Below are positions 45,241 through 53,013 of a stretch of DNA of 53,013 nucleotides, in pieces. The stretch covers positions 1 to 53,013 of the forward strand of contig NZ_NXLU01000008.1 in assembly GCF_003364215.1 (NCBI RefSeq), in the 5' to 3' direction. The stretch comes from Helicobacter cholecystus. Lineage in GTDB: Bacteria > Campylobacterota > Campylobacteria > Campylobacterales > Helicobacteraceae. A program made the position numbers and the translations under genes. Below the pieces are notes generated by a model, which was not told where the DNA came from, ran no database searches, and worked only from the letters and a program-made list of their open reading frames with translations. Numbering within the stretch: the first letter of the stretch is position 1; every line of letters starts with the position of its first letter.

Positions 45241-45849
45241 ATGAATAAGCATATTAAAAAAATCTCAAACTATGCGATGATTGGAGGGTTTAGTGCACTT
45301 GCACTTGTTGCTTTAAGTGGATGTGATACCCAAAAGCCAAAGTCAGAGGAAAATGTTTCTCAAACCTTGCAAGACAGCAAGAAAAAGGGGGCTTTTGTCA
45401 TCTTGGAAGAACAAAAAGATGGGACATATAAAGTCCTTGAAGAGTATCCCAGTGAGCAAACAAGAGTGATTGTAAGGGATAAAAATGGGCAAGAAAGAAT
45501 CCTCTCTCAAGAAGAGATTGATGCGCTCATTAAAGCTGAAGAAACAAAAATCAATAATGGCACAAGTGAGCTAACAAACGCTTCTGGTGGTGGGCTTGGA
45601 TTAGGTGGAGCACTTTTGGCAAGTGCAGCGGGTGCGATCTTGGGAAGTTATATTGGAAACAAACTTTTCAATAACCCCACCTATCAGCAAAATCAAATGC
45701 GAAACTACAAATCCCCCCAAGCCTATGAACGAAGTAAAAACAGCTTCTCTAATCCCTCTTCAAATCTTAGATCCACTCCTTCTAATAATGGAAAAAGTGG
45801 ATTTTTTGGAAAAACTACCAATTCACAAACACCATCTTATGGAGGTTAA
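45241..45849 (+). CDS. UPF0323 lipoprotein
   Basis: A 202-residue lipoprotein. The signal peptide (residues 1-27) ends in the lipobox ALSGC with Cys28 as the lipidated residue. The middle is charged, a glycine-rich segment [18 protein letters not shown] follows at about 119-140, and the tail is Ser/Asn/Thr-rich low complexity. The family is restricted to Campylobacterota (Cj0371-like). It lies 2 bases before the glutathionylspermidine-synthase-like gene, a conserved pairing. Its role is unknown; membrane location is clear. Confidence 0.85.
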   Translation: MNKHIKKISNYAMIGGFSALALVALSGCDTQKPKSEENVSQTLQDSKKKGAFVILEEQKDGTYKVLEEYPSEQTRVIVRDKNGQERILSQEEIDALIKAEETKINNGTSELTNASGGGLGLGGALLASAAGAILGSYIGNKLFNNPTYQQNQMRNYKSPQAYERSKNSFSNPSSNLRSTPSNNGKSGFFGKTTNSQTPSYGG

Positions 45850-45851
45850 AA

Positions 45852-47027
45852 ATGCATATCATACAAACAAAGCCCCTAGAGGCTCAAACACTTGAAAATC
45901 TTGGATGTTCATGGCATACCGATCCTGATGAAAGTGCTTATATCAGTAACGAGATTATAGAAATCACACAGCAAGAAGCTGATGCATTCTATGAGGCAGG
46001 AAATGAGCTTTATGATATGTATGTAGAGGCAGCAGAATATGTGATAGAAAAAGATTTATTCTTTGAGCTAGACATCCCCCCAAGCCTGATTGAGCCCATT
46101 AAGCAAAGCTTTGAGCAGGAGGTGCATTGGCATATTTATGGAAGATTTGACTTCGCAGGTGGGCTTGATGGAACTCCAATCAAACTTCTTGAATTTAATG
46201 CTGATACCCCTACAATGCTCTATGAGAGTGCGATTATTCAATGGGCAGTGCTTAAGGCCAATGGAATGAATGAGGATTTACAATTTAACAATATCTTTGA
46301 AGCTATCGGTGAAAATTTTCAAAGAATGATCACTTTGGGTGAGGATATTTCAGGATTTTCTGAAGTTTATGAGGGGTGGAAGATCCTTTTTTCTAGTATT
46401 AGGGGCAGTAATGAGGAAGAGAGGACAACAAGATTTCTCCAAGAGATTGCAACCTCTTATGGATTTGAAACTGATTTTTGCTATGTCGATGAAGCGATTT
46501 TAAGTGGAAATGAGGGTTTATTTTATAATGATAGAAACTTTGAGTTTTGGTTTAAACTTGTGCCTTGGGAAGATATTGCCATAGAAGAGCCTGAAATGGG
46601 TGAATTGATGAAAGAAATGATGAATAATAAAAATACAATCTTCCTCAATCCTGCCTATACCCTACTTTTTCAAAGCAAGCGAATGCTCAAAATTCTCTGG
46701 GATCTCTTCCCCAATCATCCCCTGCTTCTAGAAAGCTCTTATCAACCCTTATCAGGAAAAAAACAGGTAAGAAAAAGAGCTTTTGGACGAGAGGGGGCAA
46801 ATGTGGAAATTCTCTCCCCTACTCTTGAGATTCTAGAGAGCAAAGATGGGATTTATCACAACCATAAAGAACTCTACCAAGAATACTACCCTCTTAATTC
46901 TCATAATGGAAGCTTCTATCAGCCTAATGTCTTTTTTGCTTATGAGAGTTGTGGTCTAGGATTTCGTAAGGGTGGAGGAATTATTGATAATTATTCAAAA
47001 TTTGTCAGTCATAAAATAAGAGAATGA
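45852..47027 (+). CDS. Glutathionylspermidine-synthase-family protein
   Basis: A 391-residue ATP-grasp ligase of the Cj0372/YgiC type. It has HWHIYGRFDFAGGLDGTPIK, LLEFNADTPTMLYESAIIQW, and later LSGKKQVRKRAFGREGANVE and FFAYESCGLGFRKGGGII, the ATP- and Mg-binding segments of the C-terminal domain of glutathionylspermidine synthase. Such short forms lack the amidase domain, and the true substrate is not known. It is in an operon with the UPF0323 lipoprotein and is a housekeeping island inside the sugar locus. Confidence 0.88.
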   Translation: MHIIQTKPLEAQTLENLGCSWHTDPDESAYISNEIIEITQQEADAFYEAGNELYDMYVEAAEYVIEKDLFFELDIPPSLIEPIKQSFEQEVHWHIYGRFDFAGGLDGTPIKLLEFNADTPTMLYESAIIQWAVLKANGMNEDLQFNNIFEAIGENFQRMITLGEDISGFSEVYEGWKILFSSIRGSNEEERTTRFLQEIATSYGFETDFCYVDEAILSGNEGLFYNDRNFEFWFKLVPWEDIAIEEPEMGELMKEMMNNKNTIFLNPAYTLLFQSKRMLKILWDLFPNHPLLLESSYQPLSGKKQVRKRAFGREGANVEILSPTLEILESKDGIYHNHKELYQEYYPLNSHNGSFYQPNVFFAYESCGLGFRKGGGIIDNYSKFVSHKIRE

Positions 47028-47028
47028 A

Positions 47029-48056
47029 ATGAATACACAATCATCTCATAAGTCCAAAGAAAGAAATGGTAGGGAGGGGGGGGGGTAAGCACCCCTTCTT
47101 CTCACTGATTGTCCTCTCTTATAATAAAGAGACTTTCATAGAAAAGTGTTTGCAAAGCTGTATCAACCAGACTTTTAAAAATATTGAAATCATTATTGTT
47201 GATGACTATAGCTCTGATAAGACTATTTCTATTTTAGAAAAATACCAAACAATCAAGTATCTTTCAATCATAAAAAACACCGCCAATTATGGAGCATTTG
47301 CCTCAAGAGTAATTGGAGAACAACAAGCAAAAGGGGAATATATTATCCATATTGATGGTGATGATTTTATAAGAACCACAATGTGTGAGAGACTTTATGA
47401 ACATTGTAAAACAAAGCAGAAAGATATTATTGCTTGTGGATGGATTAATTATTAGATTTGATGGAAAAGAGAGAAAATGCTACAGCCCACTTGGCGAATA
47501 TCCTGCCAAAGCTTTGGCTACAAAAATAGGTTTAGCCACATTTGTCTTCAAAAAAGGAGTAATCAAGAAAGCAAACCATCTATTCTCACAACTATTTCCC
47601 CAAAGTCTCCCCCACCTCAACAATATTGAAGACGCTCTAAAGCCCTTTGCTATCACTCTACTCTCAGAGACATATTTGGGCATTGAGGATTGCCTCTATT
47701 TTGTCCAAAATAATCCCCAATCCATGACGGCTAATTGTAATAATCCTCATAAGAATAAAAAAATGGTGCAAGATATTTATCTAGTTTCTCACTCTATGCT
47801 AAGAATATTAGAGTCTGCAGATCTCTCAGAAAAAGAGAAAAAACAAATCAAGAAAAAAATAAAAGTTCTCATTGCCACAAATATTTGTGCCTACTCATAC
47901 ATTTACTATCACTCTAAAGCCTATTCCAATCAATCCTTTGCATATCCTATAAACTTCCTAAAATCACTCTATTACACAAGATCTCTGAAAATTTTTTCCA
48001 AAACTCTTATAAGAGTTTTTGTATATTCCCTCACATTGGGATTAGTTAGACTATAA
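47029..48056 (+). pseudogene. GT2 glycosyltransferase, phase-variable and frameshifted
   Basis: A GT2 gene in three frames. From ATG 47029 translation stops at TAA 47086 just after a G10 tract (47076-47085). The GT2 frame itself (PFFSLIVLSYNKETFIEKCL, IIIVDDYSSDKTIS, HIDGDDFI) follows the tract and is reached with G9 from ATG 47029, or with the present G10 from a second ATG at 47066. It ends at TAG 47453, after ACGWINY; the remainder lies one frame over (RFDGKERKCYSPLGEYPAKA to TAA 48056). Removing one T near 47451 would join them, for about 341 residues. It resembles the GT2 at 32249-33241. A sequencing error at 47451 cannot be excluded. Confidence 0.8.
47076..47085 (+). repeat. Phase-variation tract, G10, near the GT2 start
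   Basis: Ten G within 60 bases of two alternative ATG codons that lie in different frames. Confidence 0.9.
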
Positions 48057-48090
48057 TCTTTCAAAAACAAAAATACACAAGGATAAATTA

Positions 48091-49147
48091 ATGTTATCAT
48101 TCCCACAAGAGCAAAGGGGGGGGGGGGGCACCTTTCTTTTCAATCATTCTCCCAACATATAATCGCAAATCATGTATTGCAAGAATGGTAGATTCTGTTC
48201 TGCAACAAAGTTTTAAAAATTTTGAACTAATTATTATAGATGATGGGAGTACTGATGGTACTTTTGAGATGCTTAAGGAAAAATACAAAGATAAGCGTGT
48301 TAGACTTTTAAGGCAAGAAAATGGTGGGGTTTCTAGTGCAAGAAATCTAGGTATCTCTTTGGCTAAGGGAGAGTATGTTACTTTTGTAGATAGTGATGAT
48401 TATTTATTGAATGGATTTTTTTGGGACGCTTATTATACTCTACAACGACCACAACCCTACAAACCCGATCTTCTTGTCTATCCAAATATAGTCTTAACCT
48501 CAGAAAAAATAATCTATGCTGATTTTTTTCTAACAAACTCCTCTTTAGAATATACCTCTACCCTACTCTATAAACAAGAAGATTTTTTAAAAGCTTTTTG
48601 TCTTATGTTTGGGAATCCACAAGCATGTGCAAAATTTTTTAAAAGAAAAATAATTAATCATTTCAGGAAACACATCTCTTATGGCGAAGACCTTGCTTTT
48701 GTAATCAGTTTTTTATTGAAATCATCTTATATTCAGGTGAAAAATCAACAATATTATGTATATGTTGTTTTAAACAGTGGGTTATCGCGAGGTGAATTAA
48801 GTATAAATAAAAAAATCGATGGATTACTTTTGGGCTTTCTTTCTTTAAAATGTAGTTTCAATCAAACAAAAAGGCTTATTGCCTACAATTATATTAAACA
48901 CCTCCGTTTTTATATTCTAAAAATTGATCGTAAAACTATCAAAAAAGAACAAGTCCTAACAATCAAAACAATATGTGAATTAGCACGAAGAGTTGCACCA
49001 AGCACAGTAGATTATCTAGAAATTTTTCTGCTTGAAAAAAGCCTTGAATCTGTAATAATCAGATATCTTCTTGCATATATCTACAAAAAATATCCAAAAG
49101 CACATAAGCTTCAATCGGTATTTAGAAAAATCAGAAATTTTTTATGA
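48091..49147 (+). CDS. GT2 glycosyltransferase, phase-variable (OFF)
   Basis: From ATG 48091, with AAGGA 8 bases upstream, the frame runs into a G13 tract (48116-48128) and stops soon after (NHSPNI). With G12 it would continue APFFSIILPTYNRKSCIARM and the whole GT2 domain, giving about 351 residues: ELIIIDDGSTDGTFEML and YVTFVDSDDYLL (DxD) are intact downstream. An internal ATG at 48185 would lack the first nucleotide-binding strand. The protein is a paralogue of the GT2 at 50968-52008, which has no tract. It is convergent with the flippase gene and overlaps it by 6 bases. Confidence 0.88.
48116..48128 (+). repeat. Phase-variation tract, G13 (out of frame)
   Basis: Thirteen G, 25 bases after the GT2 start codon. 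G12 would open the frame. Confidence 0.92.
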
Positions 49148-50842
49148 ACTATGTTTGCCACAAATTTCAATTTTTCGATCACATCTTTGCACTGTACTTA
49201 ATCTGTGTGCAATGATAAGCAAGGTCTTATCCTTACTGAGTTCATAAATCTCATCCATAATCTGAGCTTCCGTTTCATTGTCAAGAGCACTTGTAGCCTC
49301 ATCAAGCACTAAAATCTCAGGATTATCATAAATTGCTCGAGCAATCCCAATTCTCTGTCTTTGCCCCCCACTAAGCTTAATTCCACCATCTCCTACTTTG
49401 GTGTATATACCCTCATTCTCCTGTAAAAAGTCATAAATTTTTGCAATTTTACAAGCCTTAATAATTCTTTGCTCATCATATTCTGAGCCAAAAGCAATAT
49501 TTTGTGCTACATTCCCATCAAAGAGATAAATTTGTTGAGGAATATAGCCAATTTTTTTTCTCCAAGATTTAATATTCTCTTGAGTGAGAGGAATACTATC
49601 AATAAGAATCTTTCCCTCACTCGGTTGATAAAATCCTGTAATGATATCTACAAGAGTGCTTTTTCCTGCTCCACTTGGTCCTACAAAAGCAATTTTTTCT
49701 CCTTTTGCGATCTTTAAATTCAAATTCTTAATAATGGGTTGATGAGCAATATAGGAAAAAGAAACATTCTGTAAAACAATTTCTTTATCAAAATTGATTT
49801 CTTCATTCCCTTCTGCTTGAGGAATATCTTTAAGCTCTTCATAAACAATTTCTAAAGATTTAGAATAAACCTTCATCGAGTTGTAATAAATTAAAATCTT
49901 ATTCACTGAAGGCAAAACCTTATAAAGTGCCAAAGCATACATTGACATAATAGGCAACACAGCACTTGCATCTTCATACCGATACAAAATGTAAGCGACA
50001 CAGGCAATTAAAATTACAAACCCAAAAGATTCTAAGAGGTTTTTGGGTAATTCTAATAAAGTTTGAGTTGTCATCTCTATTCTTGCTCGATTGTATCCCT
50101 TATCTAAAAAATCTTCCTCAAGCCTAGATTGAGCATCTTTAATTTTGATAATCTTAAAGTTTCCAAAACTATTAGAAAGAAGTCCTAGAAATCCACCTTC
50201 AATTTTTACCTTCTCCTCACCCTTTCTCTTAATAATCTTTGAAATCGTTTGTGTGATCAAAAAAACTTTAAATGAAAGAATACAGGTGAGCACTAAGGTC
50301 ATTTTCCAACTGACAATCAAAAGAATGGAATAAAGAAAAGTGATGGTAAAAATTTCAGAATAAAGAAGAAGAAAATTACGTATATAATGAGAGGCACTCA
50401 TAGCATCTGTAATAATTCCTCTTCTTAGAATGTCTGAGTTTTTATTCACAAAATTCAAAAGATTTGATCTTAAAATCTTTTGAAATAGCTTAAAAGCAAG
50501 ATCATGATATTTACGATATGCAAAAAGATTAATTAAATAGTTGTAAAAAGTGTTATAAACAAGTCTAAAAAGATAAAAAATAATTAATCCTGCACTAAAA
50601 GCAAACATAAAGGTCTGTGTGCTAGAAAATCCAAAAAACTTATAAATCATAGAGCCATATTGATTTTCTAAAAGCAAAGAAGGGTTGGAAGCAAAAGTAA
50701 TAAAGGGCATAATAATCCCTATTCCAAAGGTTTCAATCAGAGAACTTAAAATTGTCATCACAAACAACATAATTAAAGAAATCTTATCTTTCTTAGTTGT
50801 CAAAAATCTTAATTTAGAAAAATCGCCCTGTTGTTTCATCAT
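49142..50842 (-). CDS. ABC transporter, PglK/Wzk-type flippase
   Basis: An exporter half-transporter of about 566 residues: six membrane helices (about 20-320), then an ATPase domain with Walker A GPSGAGKST, LSGGQRQRIGIARAI and ILVLDEATSALD. Length and N-terminal sequence (IMLFVMTILSSLIETFGIG) match PglK, which flips lipid-linked oligosaccharide in Campylobacter, and Wzk, which flips O-antigen carrier in H. pylori. ATG 50842 (or 50839) is preferred to an in-frame ATG at 50869, because a TATAAT at 50873-50868 overlaps the latter. The protein ends without the longer tail of some relatives. Confidence 0.88.
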   Translation of the reverse strand: MMKQQGDFSKLRFLTTKKDKISLIMLFVMTILSSLIETFGIGIIMPFITFASNPSLLLENQYGSMIYKFFGFSSTQTFMFAFSAGLIIFYLFRLVYNTFYNYLINLFAYRKYHDLAFKLFQKILRSNLLNFVNKNSDILRRGIITDAMSASHYIRNFLLLYSEIFTITFLYSILLIVSWKMTLVLTCILSFKVFLITQTISKIIKRKGEEKVKIEGGFLGLLSNSFGNFKIIKIKDAQSRLEEDFLDKGYNRARIEMTTQTLLELPKNLLESFGFVILIACVAYILYRYEDASAVLPIMSMYALALYKVLPSVNKILIYYNSMKVYSKSLEIVYEELKDIPQAEGNEEINFDKEIVLQNVSFSYIAHQPIIKNLNLKIAKGEKIAFVGPSGAGKSTLVDIITGFYQPSEGKILIDSIPLTQENIKSWRKKIGYIPQQIYLFDGNVAQNIAFGSEYDEQRIIKACKIAKIYDFLQENEGIYTKVGDGGIKLSGGQRQRIGIARAIYDNPEILVLDEATSALDNETEAQIMDEIYELSKDKTLLIIAHRLSTVQRCDRKIEICGKHSS

Positions 50843-50867
50843 CTTATCTTTTGCTTTGTTTTGGATC

Positions 50868-50873
50868 ATTATA
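50868..50873 (-). promoter_or_regulatory. Minus-10 element for the flippase gene
   Basis: TATAAT on the minus strand. Transcription would begin near 50861, downstream of the ATG at 50869, which argues for a start at 50842 or 50839. No clear minus-35 is present. Confidence 0.45.
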
Positions 50874-50967
50874 TCTTAGTTATTAAAGTAAAGTCACTCC
50901 TACCCATTTCCAAAAAGAATCTACCCCTCAAAGAAAAAAACTTATCACATCTCCAAATACATTCGTT

Positions 50968-52008
50968 CTATTTGGCCTTCTTTTTCATTCTACGCTTAAT
51001 AAAGGCAACAATAGGATGCAAAAACAAAAGCCTTGCATAAAGTCCATACACAAGGTACAAACAAGCACAAAGAGGCAGGGCATATAATAAGTTTCTTCCT
51101 GCTAGGAAAAACTCTAACTTTTCAAAAATATTAGTGCTTTTACAGGAGGCCTGATTATACATTAATTCAATCTGGTCTTTTGACGGTGCATCAAGAAAAA
51201 AATAACAAAAATAAAATTTTCTCATATGACGCAAATAGTTATATGCAAAATAAGATTGATACTCTTTATGCTGACCTAAACAACGATAACCCTCAAGAAG
51301 ATTCTTAACTTTCTGCACTGAAGTAAGCATACCTCGACTTAAACTCTCTGTATTATTATCATAGACATAGAACTTCTTTGGACTTGTTACAATCTTGCAA
51401 GCAACAAGATAGGCTTGAAGGTCAAAAAGCATATCCTCTCCATAAGCAATGTTCTCATTGCAAGAGATATGATTATTTTTGATTAAATCTTTGTTAAAAA
51501 TCTTCGCACATGCCATTGAGTTTCCTCCTAATAAGCAAAAATCTTTTACAAAATCTTGGCCACAACTCACAATCACTTCACTTTCTCCATATTTTTGATC
51601 AAACCAAAATAAGGGAATTTCATGTTGAGTATTTTTTCTTAAAATATATCCACCATAAACTAGAATATCACAGAGATGTTGGCTTATGTTTTCAAAAATA
51701 TCCTCAAAAAAATTATCCAATAAATAATCATCACTATCAACAAAAGTAAGATATTTTCCTTGAGCCAAAGTGATCCCTAGATTTCTCGCACTTGAAACAC
51801 CACCATTGTGTTTTCTTATAATAGATATCCGTTTGTCATTATATGCTTGATTAAGCATCTCTAAAGTGTTATCTGTACTTCCATCATCAATAATAATGAG
51901 TTCAAAATCTGTAAAACTCTGTTTTAAGATAGAATCAATCATCCTTGTAATGCAAGCTTTGCGATTATATGTTGGAAGAATAACTGAGAGAAATGGCGAA
52001 TCTTGCAT
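50968..52008 (-). CDS. Glycosyltransferase family 2
   Basis: A 346-residue GT2 with PFLSVILPTYNRKACITRMI at residues 5-24, ELIIIDDGSTDNTLEML, GGVSSARNLGITLAQGKYLT and the DxD site in VDSDDYLL. The C terminus is Lys-rich (FIKRRMKKKAK) after a hydrophobic stretch, suiting membrane association. It is closely related along its N-terminal half to the phase-variable GT2 at 48091-49147 and to its C-terminal helix pattern. The start overlaps the upstream GT2 stop (TAATG). Sugar specificity unknown. Confidence 0.88.
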   Translation of the reverse strand: MQDSPFLSVILPTYNRKACITRMIDSILKQSFTDFELIIIDDGSTDNTLEMLNQAYNDKRISIIRKHNGGVSSARNLGITLAQGKYLTFVDSDDYLLDNFFEDIFENISQHLCDILVYGGYILRKNTQHEIPLFWFDQKYGESEVIVSCGQDFVKDFCLLGGNSMACAKIFNKDLIKNNHISCNENIAYGEDMLFDLQAYLVACKIVTSPKKFYVYDNNTESLSRGMLTSVQKVKNLLEGYRCLGQHKEYQSYFAYNYLRHMRKFYFCYFFLDAPSKDQIELMYNQASCKSTNIFEKLEFFLAGRNLLYALPLCACLYLVYGLYARLLFLHPIVAFIKRRMKKKAK

Positions 52009-52916
52009 TACCTCAGCCTCTGTATTAAAATAAGAATTTTTTTAATATATCTAGCTACTTGGTGATATTTTTTTCTTAAATATGATAATTTACATAAACC
52101 TAATTTTTTTTCTAATTGTTTTACCCTTCTTAAATACTCTTTTTCATTTTCATATCCCAATGCACACTCATAAAGAAAATAATAAGGGGGTGAAAATTTG
52201 CACAATAAATGATTGGTTTTATAAAATAAATAGATAGCCTCAAAAATATCTAGAAGATCATAACTTCTAAAGCTCTTGTATTTTTGCATAATGCTATTTT
52301 TTCTCTGACGATAATAATAGGGCTTCCCACAATAAAGAGCAAATTGCTTACAAAATGGAAAAATCATATATAAAAATCCCTCATCTTCATAAATCCTTCC
52401 TTCCAAAAATCTAACTTTAGACCTTTTGATCAAAGACATAGAAAATAAACATCTCCAAACTGCCCCGCCAATGGCAATATTATGAGAATTTGGAATTAAA
52501 ACTTTGGGGGCTTTGCTTGCCTTACTGCAAGTAGAATATTCTCCAAAATAAACAATTTGCTCATTGCAAACAATCTCTACATCAAGATCTTGAGCAATCC
52601 TCACCATCTCTTCAATAAAGCTTAAATCAATATAATCATCACTATCAATAAAATAAATATAACTCCCCCTAGCTCTTTGCAAACCAAGATTTCTTGCTCT
52701 AGAAAGTCCTCCATTTTCTGTGGTGACTAGCTCCACTCTGCAATCACTTAAATACTCTCTAGCAATTTGTTCACTCTCATCAGTGCTTCCATCATTGATT
52801 AAAATAATTTGTAGATTTTTATAGCTTTGGTGAATGACTGAATCTAAGCACTCCTTTAAAAATGGAGCTACATTATAGATTGGAACAATTACACTAATTA
52901 ATGAAGTTTGACCCAT
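52008..52916 (-). CDS. Glycosyltransferase family 2
   Basis: A 302-residue GT2 with LISVIVPIYNVAPFLKECLD at residues 5-24, QIILINDGSTDESEQIA and YIYFIDSDDYIDLSFIEEM. It also shows IYEDEGFLYMIFPFCKQFAL, the acceptor-side ED motif common in WfaP-like and CpsI-like transferases. AGGAA lies 8 bases before the ATG. It is coupled to the downstream GT2 and is the first complete gene of the right-edge minus-strand operon. Confidence 0.87.
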   Translation of the reverse strand: MGQTSLISVIVPIYNVAPFLKECLDSVIHQSYKNLQIILINDGSTDESEQIAREYLSDCRVELVTTENGGLSRARNLGLQRARGSYIYFIDSDDYIDLSFIEEMVRIAQDLDVEIVCNEQIVYFGEYSTCSKASKAPKVLIPNSHNIAIGGAVWRCLFSMSLIKRSKVRFLEGRIYEDEGFLYMIFPFCKQFALYCGKPYYYRQRKNSIMQKYKSFRSYDLLDIFEAIYLFYKTNHLLCKFSPPYYFLYECALGYENEKEYLRRVKQLEKKLGLCKLSYLRKKYHQVARYIKKILILIQRLR

Positions 52917-53013
52917 CTTAAGTTCCTAGCGCAAAACTCTCTGGAGTCTCTCTGCCCTATTGCTGAAGCAATTCTTGAAGAAAGATAAAAAATTAAAAAG
53001 ATAAAACGGGGGG
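52898..53013 (-). other. Right-edge open frame, possible C terminus of an upstream gene
   Basis: On the minus strand a frame is open from the window edge to TAA 52898-52900 and overlaps the start of the GT2 gene by 19 bases. It reads RFIFLIFYLSSRIASAIGQR then DSREFCARNLRWVKLH. It may be the tail of another gene coupled to the GT2, but it is short and no family is recognised. The first codons fall in the poly-C run at the edge. Confidence 0.25.
53008..53013. repeat. G run cut by the window end (at least G6)
   Basis: The window stops inside a G run, which suggests the sequence ends at a homopolymer of the same kind as the others. Confidence 0.6.

Noticed and set aside
1-53013. CRISPR arrays, insertion sequences, tRNA or rRNA genes
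   Set aside because: No regularly spaced repeats, transposase-like frames or cloverleaf/rRNA sequences were recognised.

Overview
The window comes from a low-GC Campylobacterota genome, most like an enterohepatic Helicobacter. Evidence: a UPF0323 lipoprotein next to a glutathionylspermidine-synthase-like gene (as Cj0371-Cj0372), DUF2393, a PglK/Wzk-type flippase, Campylobacter-type capsule phosphoramidate genes, and many long G/C homopolymer tracts in surface-carbohydrate genes. No tRNA, rRNA, CRISPR array or insertion sequence was seen.

Layout. (1) 1-2.4 kb: edge debris (a decayed hydrolase-like tail) and a DUF2157 / GDYXXLXY-type membrane pair. (2) 11.65-2.4 kb, minus strand: a tightly overlapping housekeeping block, ctp protease - purC - purS - purQ - SH3 protein - plsC - ABC-F ATPase (interrupted by an in-frame TGA) - ilvE - SPFH protein - DUF2393 protein. 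(3) 12-14.6 kb: clpB. (4) 14.6-49.1 kb: a large surface-polysaccharide locus. (5) 49.1 kb to the end: flippase and two GT2 genes.

The polysaccharide locus contains, in order: a complete set of homologues of the C. jejuni O-methyl phosphoramidate enzymes (glutamine kinase, cytidylyltransferase, gamma-glutamyl-CDP-amidate hydrolase, CDP-phosphoramidate kinase, methyltransferase), with a CysQ-like phosphatase and a sulfotransferase-like DUF2972 protein; a CDP-6-deoxyhexose branch (rfbF, rfbG, epimerase, two paralogous reductases) without rfbH; a run of glycosyltransferases including a gene that looks like a circularly permuted GT4; a phosphoethanolamine-transferase-like protein; GDP-mannose/GDP-fucose genes (manC, gmd, fcl); an FkbM methyltransferase; a UDP-sugar dehydrogenase; an MBOAT/SGNH O-acylation pair followed by a decayed second copy; and phase-variable GT2 genes.

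Thirteen G or C tracts of 9-14 bases were counted, plus a G run cut by the right end. Nine distinct genes carry them in their reading frames (one carries two) and the rest lie in remnants or edge debris. As sequenced, five are in frame (methyltransferase, GT-D-like protein, rfbF, one reductase tail, phosphoethanolamine transferase) and four are out of frame or truncated (FkbM, MBOAT, two GT2 genes). The locus can therefore be read as a combinatorial switch for sugar choice, phosphoramidate methylation, acylation and phosphoethanolamine decoration. Functions are inferred from motifs and context without database searches.
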